Assembly (NCBI GenBank): GCA_035048485.1
Contig: CM068590.1
Coordinates: 4,066,093-4,130,092, forward strand
From: Pteria penguin
Taxonomy: Eukaryota; Mollusca; Bivalvia; Pterioida; Pteriidae
Direction of reading: 5' to 3'
DNA length: 64,000 nt
Shown: positions 1 to 10,354 of the stretch, one piece after another
How the letters are laid out: each line of letters starts with the position of its first letter
Position numbering within the stretch: position 1 is the stretch's first letter
Made by a program: the position numbers and the translations under genes
The notes under the pieces: generated by a model
The model's input: the letters and a program-made list of their open reading frames with translations, nothing else
What the model was told of the DNA's origin: nothing
Database searches by the model: none

Positions 1-242
1 GAAATTAATTCCCATAATATCTGATTACGACATTTCAAAACGTTAAAAATAGTGTTTTTTTTAGATTTTCCCCAAAAATTGAACCAAGCGGTGAATTTTT
101 CAACAATTCTCTGAAAGTTGTTTTTATTTAGCATTTCATCACTGACGAAAAAATGATCAATTTTCCTATTGTAGTTTTTGAGATATTTTTACCGAGAACG
201 GCCTCGTTAAGATGTTTCAATGCTATGAGGTTCACTGTATAC
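1..242. other. Left edge, no gene seen
   Basis: AT-rich sequence with no convincing open frame or RNA gene. From about 215 it starts to resemble the stretch that precedes unit 2 (about 24860) and unit 3 (about 63795), so the left junction of duplication unit 1 lies here. Confidence 0.5.
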
Positions 243-253
243 TGTTATAAGGG

Positions 254-290
<37 letters not shown>

Positions 291-796
291 CATATTATTG
301 AATGTTCTATTAAGAACTAGAAAGTTCTGTAATTGTATGTTATATAACTTGTTTACTTCCATAATAATTTGCGAATGTTCTTGTTAGTTCTTAATAATCT
401 AGATGTTTTTATAATGGAAATTCCTTGAACATTGTACAAACTAGAAATATCTAGAAACTATGAAATGTATTTAAGGGATGGACATTTTCGTAGCACTACA
501 TTACATTACCTTTCTACATATATACTGGGGATTTATCGTGTTTACCGACTGCTTAAATTGGATTTATTGAACTGTGAAATTATACACTGGACATTTATTC
601 ATGTTGTAAACAGTGGATGCAATACGGACATCAGCGCTCCGGAATTGCTATCTACATACATCTTCTTTGGACTTTGTAGTTGTAAACATTATCTGTAATT
701 TTGTTATTTTTTGTCAATTTGTTAATAAATTGTTAAATTTTAGAATCTTTGTGATTTCTGTTGGCTTTACTAAAGGGTTTCTTTCTGATCGTGACA
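243..796 (+). mobile_element. Probable solo LTR of a Gypsy-type retrotransposon
   Basis: This 554-bp block is absent from the matching place in units 2 and 3, where the flanking sequence is continuous (compare about 24880 and 63810). It starts with TGTTATAAGG and ends with GTGACA, the TG...CA ends of an LTR. It is flanked by ATAC at 239-242 and ATGC at 797-800, which fits a 4-bp target duplication with one later change, since unit 2 reads GTATGCAAC at the empty site. A TATTTAAG box lies near 467 and AATAAA near 723. No coding region or second LTR is present. The superfamily is inferred from target-site length and end type only. Confidence 0.5.
256..287. repeat. (TA)n microsatellite
   Basis: About 16 uninterrupted TA dinucleotides inside the probable solo LTR. 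Confidence 0.9.
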
Positions 797-1156
797 ATGC
801 AACAATTTGCCCCTTCCCCTTCCACACACAATTTATGAAGTAAATGAATTGACCTACTTTAATAGTAAAGGGTATTCAGGGCCGTTGGGGTTTTTATTTT
901 CTTTTTTTACTTCTTTTTTTTTTTTTCTTTCTTGCTTTTCAATATTCTGAAATATTGTAACCCTCTTCCGCGATATGCAACTCAAAAAGCAATATAAGTT
1001 GAAATCGTACACATTGCATCATTATAAATGTGCACTGCAAAAAGTACTATTTTATGAAGGAAAAAAGGGTCATTTACAATAAGAAAAATACATAATTGAG
1101 TGTGCTCTATCATGCGTCTCTACTCAATGTGTTCATGCTGCCTAGAAATCTTTGAA

Positions 1157-1311
1157 TTACTTCGCACATGAATGACATACGGGCTCCAATTGAATACAAA
1201 CGATAAAAACGCCTCCTTTGGGGTTATGCATTTCGAAGACTAATTGAAATGGATGATTTCTATTCGCATCATGGTAGCCATGTACAGTTAATGTCACAAT
1301 CAGATTAGCTG
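1157..1311 (-). other. Candidate orphan terminal exon, unknown protein
   Basis: On the minus strand a strong acceptor (a long T tract followed by CTACAG, ending at 1312) is followed by an open frame of 50 codons ending in TAA at 1157-1159. The frame begins after two bases of a split codon and includes the peptides LTVHGYHDANRNHPFQ and VFEMHNPKGGVF. The family is not recognised. The unit-2 copy keeps the acceptor but has lost one base, so its frame changes midway. No upstream exon was recognised. It could be a real last exon, an exon fossil, or chance. Confidence 0.25.
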
Positions 1312-1329
1312 CTGTAGAAAAAAAAAAAG

Positions 1330-3460
1330 AAAACACATTGATAGAATAAACTATTTGATCTTTCCCTATAAATATTTACACGTGTCCTTTATTGCGACTT
1401 TATTCTTACAGGGGGAATTTAACATTATTGAAGACATTTTGATGTGGTAATTTATAAGTGGTTATATTCTGATGGTGAATGCAGGATTGAAATGATTGAA
1501 GGGGGATATTATGCTTTCATTAACATTATTTCCATAACCATGATCGTGTAGAAAATCCAGACGGACAAGCAAAGGTACCTAACTGTGATTTTGTATGGTG
1601 TCAAATAATCAAAAAATAAGAAGTCAATACCCGGTATGGGGAACGTGCATTTGGTGACAAATTTAATCACAGATAAGTGCTTGATAATCCGGATCGAACA
1701 TTCCATGGTACAGCTGGGTGGTTATGCAATACAATAAATTTCATGAAAATATTTTCGGGTATTATTATGCGATAACCATGTACATAAGTAGATGTATAGG
1801 TTTTTCCGCTTGCGGTGTGTGCATTTTGCGTCAGGAGTGATCATCTTTATTATTTTGTGAATTAGATTTCAGTTGAACAGTTGAGGTTAATAGTTGAATC
1901 CACGCTTTGCGTAACGTGTCAAAGGTCAATGGGGGAAAAGCCCCTTTAGCAAAAGCGATGATAAAAATGTGCCAAATTATTAAATCAAACGCTGCAACAT
2001 TAAGAAAAAAAATATCATAACCCGGTAGAGATTAGTATAAATAATAATTTTAAATAGATTTTAGGTTAGTTTTATTCAATGTAATAGAAATATGTAGATT
2101 TAATGTAGTACTACTGTCAAAGTAGCCAGTGACAGTGTCAACATCACATGTGGGCCGGTATGAACATTTGTTTCAATGAATTGTAACATTGGATATTGTT
2201 ATAACGTAGGTCCCATTTACTTTGAAAGAGGTTACAACATGTTTTAAGGAAGTCACAGGCAGGAAAGGCGGAATGCAGAAGTGTATACATGTGTTGGTGT
2301 GTGGGGGAAATGGGGGCGGGGAGGGTGTGCAATGACATTAATGTTTTTGGTTAAAATTCCAAATGAATTAGGGACTCTAGGTTTTCCCATGTTGAAACCA
2401 ACTTCTGGATTTGTGTATTATCTCAGAATGGTATTAAACATGTACACTACCGGAGAGGGAACGGTAATGTGAGATGCATTTGCTTGAGCATGATGAATAC
2501 CAAAACACCATACCCATGCTTTATGAATTTTATGAGCAAGCTAAGAGTTATTTAGTTTAAAATGAAATTTCATGTTATCATTTTTTACACATTTTCACAG
2601 TTTGGTGATGGGTATGTCTTGTAAATGAAACTTACTCACAAAGTAAAAGAAAAATACAAATTGAAAATATTTGTTGAAGTGACACGAGCAATGACTGTCC
2701 TTAAACCTTTTAAACATTTGGAAAAATGATTAGAAATTCAAGTTCTATACTGGAATACATAACTAGTACACTCCAGTCTTTTAATGATATTTTAGAGTAT
2801 TGCAGGGTACGGTTACGCGTATGAAACGATGGAAAGGGCCAAATTGTTTGTACAACCCACTAAACTATAAAAGAGTATTTTGAAAATTTGTTACTATGTT
2901 ACTTCGTCAGAAATTGACCCTGAAACATAATCCTGTTTTAACGAAGTTGCGTCTCCTTTTTGAAGTTCTAGTAGGCAGGTTTGGAATTTGCACCACACTG
3001 GCATCTACTTCATTGTATTTTGATTACATTGGTAAAAGTTTTTCTCAAACTATATATAGGTAATTTTGTTTCTAATTCCCTAAAGATGTAGTATGGTCAA
3101 ATCTGCTTAAGTAATTCAAAGGCTGTGTCAAGATTTTGCGACGTGATTTTTCCATGCGACCCTTGAGTCAAAAGTCGTTATTCACATAAATGCGTTTTAT
3201 TGCAAGATGCGTCCCGATTGAGTCCATGGTATCACATAGAACCAATAAAATAATGACAAGATACACCAACTTTGGAATATTTAAACAATTTTTGTCTGGA
3301 GTTTGTATGGAGACACGGAATTGCAAAACCCTGACATCGTGAAAACGGTTTTTCATTATCGGAAAACTATCACAAATATCATATAAAAGTCATAGGTCTA
3401 CTTCGATTTATTCATCAATAACAATATAAGAGTTAACTACCAGAATACATGTAAATTCAA
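1330..3460. other. Duplicated non-coding stretch of unit 1
   Basis: AT-rich sequence nearly collinear with about 25410-28220 in unit 2. Short frames such as the one at 2281 are shared by both units, but only as a result of duplication. They have no recognised domain and sit in low-complexity DNA. No gene supported. Confidence 0.5.
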
Positions 3461-4671
3461 AAGAAAAAAGAGGAGTTACTGGCTCAGTTATGTGGCAGAA
3501 GTCACCATAGAGCTATACAATACATGAATATAAATAATATACTAGAACATATATCACATTACAAAAATATTTGATTGTAGTGCAATTACGATACCGACTT
3601 AGGACGGTCATTTAATTTGACAAAAGCCAAACAAATGGTGTGGTTAACCGGTTTACGGGCCCACCTTCCCACTCACCGTAACAGCAGAACAATCAAAGGA
3701 CGTACATTTAAAAATTTACAAATAATCCACCATGTTAAGAACAAGGGTCAACAGGTGTCGCATATTGAGAGGTCATAAAAATATAAACACGTAAGGTATT
3801 GTAAAATACATAATGGTATAAAAATATATGCGACATCAACATGATAAACCGTGCTCTGCCAGTCTGAAAGCGAGCTAAGACCCTAGATCTGAAGGAATCC
3901 CGACTAACAGTCAGAGGGGACGAGGTTCAGGACCATGTCTCCTCTGAAAGAGGTTTGGACAAGGCCCGTCATATAGTCCCCACCGCCCTGTTAGTCAGCG
4001 TGCAACGTTCAAGTAAAAGTCTGCATAAGGCTGTAGAGGGGCCAAATACAAGACCTATACTCTTTTTGATGATCTCAATATCATATTGTCTATTTAGAAG
4101 ACATTTGGTTATTTTATTACATGATTAAATAACGTTATCGGAGCCTTTTACTTTCCTTAACTTATATACGAGATCACCGTAAAAATAAGGATAGGAAATT
4201 CCATTGGATACATACTGTTGAAAAGAAATATTTCCAAATTTAGATAGAAGTTTTGAATAAGATCTGAAGAATTTTCCGAATGTTTTTCTTAGCTTGTGAT
4301 ATCTGTAACCCTGAGTCAAAAGTTTCGTAGTAATTTGTAAATTTCGTTTATGAAAGTCCAAAACATCGGTGCAGTCTCTGACTAATCGAACTAACTGAGA
4401 TATATAGATACCATATGATGGGAGTCGAGGGACATCGCCATCCAAGTAAGGGAAATTTACAATAGGAAATCCAAAATCCTCACGTTTATCATAAATATTA
4501 TTATATATTAGGTGGTTGATAATTTTGATGTTTAAATCTAAGAAAGGTGTAGATTTATCTCAAGTATTAGCTTTATTCAATGTGAGCTCTGGTGGATAAA
4601 TTTCTGATATAAATTGTTCGAATTCAGGGTTGTCGATAACCAAAATCTCATCCAGATATCTGCAAGTATAA
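3461..4671 (-). mobile_element. 5'-truncated non-LTR or Penelope-like retroelement copy
   Basis: This 1.2-kb block is missing from the same place in unit 2, where the flanks join at about 28240. On the minus strand it holds the C-terminal part of a reverse-transcriptase protein and then about 660 bp of 3' sequence ending in a T-rich tail near 3461-3475. The last roughly 60 bp recur in the opposite orientation, as an independent insertion, at 27798-27858 in unit 2. That shared terminus defines the 3' end of the element. Family assignment (Penelope-like or a related clade) is uncertain because only the C-terminal RT region is present and no GIY-YIG domain is seen. Confidence 0.65.
4125..4670 (-). 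pseudogene. Reverse transcriptase C-terminal fragment
   Basis: The frame is open from the truncation point near 4670 to TAA at 4125, with one internal stop (TGA at 4560-4562). It begins with CRYLDEILVID, which aligns with the Y-x-D-D catalytic box of retroelement RTs but has E for the second D. It continues through FLDLNI, NIYDKREDF, VNFPYLDGDVPR and SYGIYISQLVR, then KLLTQGYRYHKLRKTF and FYGDLVYKLRK. This order of motifs is shared by a widespread family of metazoan retroelement proteins known to me from general knowledge. The upstream finger and palm parts of the RT are absent, so the copy is dead on arrival. Confidence 0.7.
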
Positions 4672-5353
4672 AATACAATTACAATATTACTTGAATATAG
4701 TGTGATACATGTATTTAATTATATGACTTGAATATCTGATCTCATATATTACGATCATAATTATCTTATGTTAAGTCAATAAATGTTTGGCATAAATTTT
4801 TGAGAAAAAAAAGTTTAATTCTGTATCCCTTACTCATGTATATACTTACTTGAATATGATTCAGCCATAAAAAAAACAATTGTTGGAAATACCAGAAAAA
4901 AAGTGTAAGATTTATTTAGATTTTGCAACTGACACTACAATCATCTTGAAGTATGTAGAAATGCATTGATTGAAAAGAGAATTATTTACTTTCTTATAAT
5001 TAAACTTGTGCACAATAATTTCCCATGCATTGCTCATATATAATTTGGTCAGTATATATCTGAATAATTGCAATTAAAAAATTAAAACTGATCATAACTT
5101 TGTTCCGCAAGAACTGAATTTATACATTATACATGTAATTGTAAATTGACTTTTAACTTTTGTGAAACTCGTAGCTAGCGAAACCACCAGAATACAAGAC
5201 TGGCACTTTTTTGAATTAACCATCTGTACTAATCATTACTACGTTTTGCATTTCTACAAAAAATCAGAATATTCAAAGAGAAAATATTGAAATATATTTA
5301 ATCTATGTATAATTCATCATTGAATTCAAATGCGGATTCAAAAAGGTTTATAT

Positions 5354-5618
5354 TGATTGATTGATTATTGTTTAACGTCACACCACCAATATTTCGTGTG
5401 TATAGTGACGGCATCTGCCTGATGCGGGGCATACACACTTTGACCTTTGCAAGGGACCCTCCCGAAGCATTGAGGGATCTTTAACGTGCCATGCATACCA
5501 CGACACGGGGCCTCGGTTTTTACTGTTTCATCTGAAGGACGGAACACCAGCATAACCAGAGCGGGACTGGAACCCCGGCCTCCTGGATAGGAGGCGAGCG
5601 CGATACCACTAGGCACAT
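5354..5618 (-). mobile_element. tRNA-derived SINE with (GATT)n tail, unit 1
   Basis: On the minus strand it starts with a tRNA-like head: an A-box-like TAGTGGTATCGCGCTCG and a B-box-like GGTTCCAGTCCC. A conserved body follows, containing AAGATCCCTCAATGCTTCGG. It ends with GTGTGACGTTAAACAAT and a short repeat of AATC (GATT on the plus strand). This layout fits molluscan tRNA-derived SINEs of the V-SINE type (named by resemblance). A second copy sits at the same place in unit 2, so insertion preceded duplication. Confidence 0.7.
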
Positions 5619-5639
5619 ATTTGACTGAAAATTTGCATT

Positions 5640-7724
5640 ATTGCTTACGATAAAACCAAAGTCATATCCCATTATCCATTCGAAATGTCTTCAACCTCTT
5701 CTTATTAAAGGATCAGGAATTAACTCTACGCATACACGTAAAGGCGGTTACCCCATTGCTCTTGCCATATTTCAGGACGTCATATAATGGCGTCATCCTT
5801 TGTATCGACACCAGCGTTACAACGTAAATCTAGATATACATCATTCAAGGTTTTCAAGCGTGGTATTACAGACACCAATAAAACTCAGGTGTGTATGGAA
5901 TCTTTAAAGATCCAAAGATGTTAACCTGTAGTTATTAAAGTCTTTGATGTATGCGTCTGTAACTGTTAGGTTAAAACGCAACATTTTCAGTGGTAGAAAA
6001 CATGCCACACTTGAGATATGGATATGCCACAAAATCATATGACAACCTATAACCAATGTCATAAAACGGAATATCTATAGATGACATTTCTTTATTAGAA
6101 ATAGTACAGTATATGTGTCAGTGTATTTGAATTCGTATCAAAAGTTATACATTTTCCTTTATTCATTTTTTTTTTATTTCATATCATAATTTTTGTTTTA
6201 TTTCATTTTCTTTTTCTTTTACTTTTTTTTTCTTTCCTTTTCTTTTTGTTTGTTTGTGTTTTTTGTTGTTGTTGTTGTTGTTTCTTTCTTTGTTTGTTTT
6301 TTTTTTTTATCTTATCGGTCATCCCTCCTTCAGTACGTTGATTGTGACACACACGATCCTGGATCCCGGATAATGGGCCACCTGTTGTTTGCATTCTGCC
6401 TTAATTCCTGGAGACAACAAGAGCAAGATTAATACATGTTTCGTTTTTATTCAAACATCTGACAATCCTTCACTGACTATGTCAGAAGCACGTTAATGCA
6501 AAATCAACTAACAAAGAATAGCCATCGATTAATATTAATATTTATTCACAGTGGATATGAAAATCATATCTTCATTGATAGCATAATAATTAATATAATC
6601 ATTAATCAGAATAAAAAATATTTAAAATCTAGGGTTTGACCAGTCCTTTCCGGTTACCTCAAAATAGCCTGTTAAGTAAGGCAGGCGTTATAATAATTTT
6701 TACTACATAAGTTGCGTGGCATTTAATGATTAACATATAATAAACAATAACACGGAGGTAAACTGTACTAATATAATAAACCATAATCCATATGCGATCT
6801 AGAAATATTTTTTAAAACTAGGGGAGGGGGGTGAGTTGCAGTCTCGAATAACTAATGTTTTACACAATTTGGTCTGGAAAGAGGGGAGTGCAGTCCTAAA
6901 AATGGTCGTACATATACTTTTTGGTAAATTATCCGACCACGAGAGGGAGAGGGGGGAGGGGGTTGCCGGGGGTAGCAAGCCAATCCCTTATCCCCACCCC
7001 CATCTCAATACCCCAAATTCCGCCAATGTAATTAAGTCGCATGTTTTGAATACTGAATAAACAACGATGAAGGACACATATGACTAAATATGAATTGAAC
7101 CCTGGGTAAATGGAATGTCTTATAACTACAAGGCAAACATATCCTCAGTAAGGTGTTTGTCGTGATCAAATCTAGATTTTGTTCTTAGTTTCGGTTTACC
7201 TTGCTGACGTACAACTTATCAGTGGCTCATAGCATTGATGGCACACAAACTAGGAGCAAATATATAATGTAGATAAGTTGATAATATTGCTGATAGAGCT
7301 TTACGTTATAGGTACGAGTAAAGACCGCCATATGTTTACATAAGACCAAATGATAAAAGGGAAGAAGAGTATTCACGTATTAAATTTGATCTGTTTTTTT
7401 TTTAAATTCCAGTATCAAGGTATTAATTTGGCTATTAGGGCTATTCCATTCTGATAATCTGTAGTGGTAGATGGTATATGTATGTTTAGAAGATACCATT
7501 TAATTCTTAAGTGGTGTTTGCAAATTTGGATAGATTCTAAAATTCAAAACAAGCTTACGGCAAAATATTTTGTCGTCATAGCCCGCCTCCTCCCCTTTCA
7601 GCTTTTCCGATTGAGTGATATAAAAGTAAGAACAGAAGACAGATCTGTGCATGAGAGAGAGAGAAAGAGAGACAGAGGGACACTCGTTAATTTTAGAACA
7701 ATGTAGGAAAGATACAAGATTTAT
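5640..7724. other. Duplicated non-coding stretch of unit 1
   Basis: Collinear with about 29630-31766 in unit 2. It contains a T-rich/GTT-rich patch at about 6160-6315 and G-rich runs near 6825 and 6940-6975. No supported gene: the frames at 6193, 6836 and 7464 are low-complexity or lie in repeats. Confidence 0.5.
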
Positions 7725-7800
7725 CAGTGGCGGATCCAGGATTTCCAAAAGGGAAGGGGAGCATATGTGTATTAGCCAAACTACTCAGCTATTTTGGTTC
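7725..7800 (+). mobile_element. One-ended DNA-transposon terminus CAGTGGCGGATCCAGG, unit 1
   Basis: The sequence CAGTGGCGGATCCAGG is the terminal repeat of a short non-autonomous element seen complete at 57342-57422, and is a widespread transposon end in animal genomes. Here only one end is present, about 105 bp before the 73-bp satellite. The same arrangement exists in unit 2 at 31767. Confidence 0.5.
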
Positions 7801-7830
7801 CAAATCTTACCCTCTTCCTAATTTAGCTTC

Positions 7831-9105
7831 ACTTCTACCATGTACAACATCCATCTGGTTAACCACTCCACGATCTCTGATACGCTCTTTCTCATTATAT
7901 CCCACTTCTACCCTTTTCCACATAGAAGTGGTTAACCACTCCATGACCTCTGATGCCCTCTTTCCCATTTACCTTCTTTTCTCCCCTGTACCACGTACAT
8001 CTGGTTAACCACCCCATGATCTCTCATACCCTCTTCCCCATTTACCCTCATTTCTACCCTGTACCACATACATCTGGTTAACCACTCCACGACCTCTCAT
8101 ACCCTCTTCCCCATTTACCCTCACTTCTACACTGTACCACATACATCTGGTTAACCACTCCACGACCTCTCATACCCTCTTCCCCACTTTACCCTCACTT
8201 TTACCTTGTACCACATACATCTGGTTAACCACTCCATGACCTCTCCTACACTCTTCATCATCTACCCTTACTTCTACCTTGTACCACATGCATCTGGTTA
8301 ACCACTCCATGATCTCTCATACCCTCTTCCTCATTTACCCTCACTTCTACCCTGTACCACATACATCTGGTTAACCACTCCATGATCTCTCACAACCTCT
8401 TCCCCATTTACCCTCACTTCTACCCTGTACCATATACATCTGGTTAACCACTCCATGATCTCTCATACCCTCTTCCTCATTTACCCTCACTTCTACCATG
8501 TACCACATACATCTGGTTAACCACTCCATGATCTCTCACAACCTCTTCCCCATTTACCCTCACTTCTACCCTGTACCACATACATCTGGTTAACCACTCC
8601 ATGATCTCTCATACCCTCTTCCTCATTTACCCTCACTTCTACCCTGTACCACATACATCTGGTTAACCACTCCATGATCTCTCAAACCCTCTTCCTCATT
8701 TACCTTCACTCCTACCCTGTACCACATACATCTGGTTAACCACTCCATGATCTCTCTTTCCCTCTTCCCCATTTACCATCACCTCTACCTTGTACCACAT
8801 ACATCTGGTTAACCACACAACGATCTCTGATACCATTTAATCTCACTTATATCCTGTACTACATACATCTAATTAACAACTCCTCGATCTCTGATATAGA
8901 TCTACTCTTCGCCATTTATTTCTACCATGTACCACATACATCTGGTTAACCACTCCATGATCTCCCATACCCCCCACCCCCACCCCCAATTTACCCTCAC
9001 TTCTACCCTCTAACCCATACATGTGGTTAACTACTCCATGATCTCTCACAACCTCCTCCCCATTTACCCTCACTTCTACCTTGTACCACTTACATCTGGT
9101 TAATC
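7831..9105. repeat. 73-bp satellite array, short version (unit 1)
   Basis: About 17 tandem copies of a 73-bp monomer containing CTGGTTAACCACTCCATGAT and TTTACCCTCACTTCTACC. The edges match those of the unit-2 array: the first monomers carry CACGATCTCTGATACGCTC and the last is followed by CTGGTTAATCTACTGATTTA. Monomers near both edges are more diverged than the central ones. Reading frames through it are shadows: 73 is not a multiple of 3. Confidence 0.95.
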
Positions 9106-10330
9106 TACTGATTTAAACCTCAGCTTGCCGACGACTGATATAAGAGAAAAGTAGGTTACTGACGTCACATTTTCGGAAAATCATTGCGAATGGGGTGTGT
9201 GTTTTGGACATAGAGCTATATATTTGAATTTTGTCTTCATTGTTAGTGAGGTGAGTTTATTTTTAAAGTATAATTATTTATAGGAGGATTACATTATTTC
9301 TTGAAATGTTATACCTATAATATACCTGATATACATGTGTATGAAATAGGCATCAACATTGACACGACACTTCATCATTTTACTTTCGGTTTACATGTGT
9401 AATGATAAAGTAGCAATGATTGACTTTTATCGGGATTTGGAAAGTGGGGGAAAGGGGGGGGGGGGGGGGGTAACAGGATGACTTTGTAAACAAAAACCGG
9501 CATGCGATGTAATAAAATCTTGTAAATTATTTCGTATTGCGCGTCTGAAAATACATAAAGTCCACACCCCCTCCCATAAAATCAAATGGTTGTCCCGTAA
9601 CAAACATCATGTGGTCGATTATGAGATTGCCGATTGGAGGCCATGAAGGCAATTAGAGAAATTAAACTCTCATAAAAAGAAGAAATATGAATACATTGGT
9701 TTTACTTGAGATATGTACTACAGGAACTTGTAAACAACAGATTTTAAAAATAATTTTGCAACGAAAGATAAAGCGGATCTGGAAGGGGTGTCATGATTTA
9801 TAATCCATATAAATAATGTACACTATTGTTCTTAATCATTGTATATCTCAGTCCTACGCTCCCATGTGAGAAATAGCTCTGTAAACCATCTATGAATTCA
9901 TCCATATCTCAGTGTCTCGATTATACTGTAGATTACTTCTCCGTCTGTCCGTCCGTCTATATGTACTAATACTGCTTCAGAAATATTTCCACACTTATTG
10001 TATACATTCAGTTTTCAATTTTTGACCGATTGACGGTTATACTATATAATCTTATCTATAAACATCTCTTGCCAGTAGCATCCTTATGCGAATAGTCAAG
10101 TGCTGTCTACGGACACCATATTATATTTCAATAAATGTGACAGCAAATAGAATTTTGAAAGATGCATTCATTGATTAAGTTTATGGTAATATGTACCCAA
10201 TGTACTTAATATAAATATTTTTATATTCTGTTTTATAAACGATATGATTTAATAAGCTAATTATTATTTTAATAAATATTATTTTATATTTCTATTGAAT
10301 TTCAGAAAATACTTCATACGCCATTAAAAG
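9106..10330. other. Upstream region of the unit-1 TRIM-like gene
   Basis: Non-coding. It contains a G run at about 9445-9470. The part at 9540-9880 continues without interruption through the site where unit 2 carries a roughly 7-kb insertion (join near 9670). TTTCAG at 10300-10305 is an acceptor-like site just before the coding region, matching 54061-54066 in unit 2, so a 5'-UTR intron is likely. Confidence 0.5.
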
Positions 10331-10354
10331 TTGCCCATAACAGATGCTGAGAAC

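Noticed and set aside
2281..2472. 63-codon frame conserved at 27006-27197
   Set aside because: Conservation follows from the segmental duplication. Changes are not confined to third codon positions, and no domain or splice site supports it.
4662..4675. Splice acceptor (ACTTGCAG) before the RT fragment
   Set aside because: The reading frame continues through it to the point where homology to the element stops, so it is coding sequence at a 5' truncation, not an intron end.
7727..8008. Frame beginning ADPGFPKGKG
   Set aside because: This is the translation of a common transposon terminus followed by satellite sequence.
9445..9470. G-quadruplex-forming regulatory site at G runs (also 30879, 53431, 61077)
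   Set aside because: These are single homopolymer runs of variable length between duplicates, more likely slippage or assembly-prone tracts; no evidence of function.
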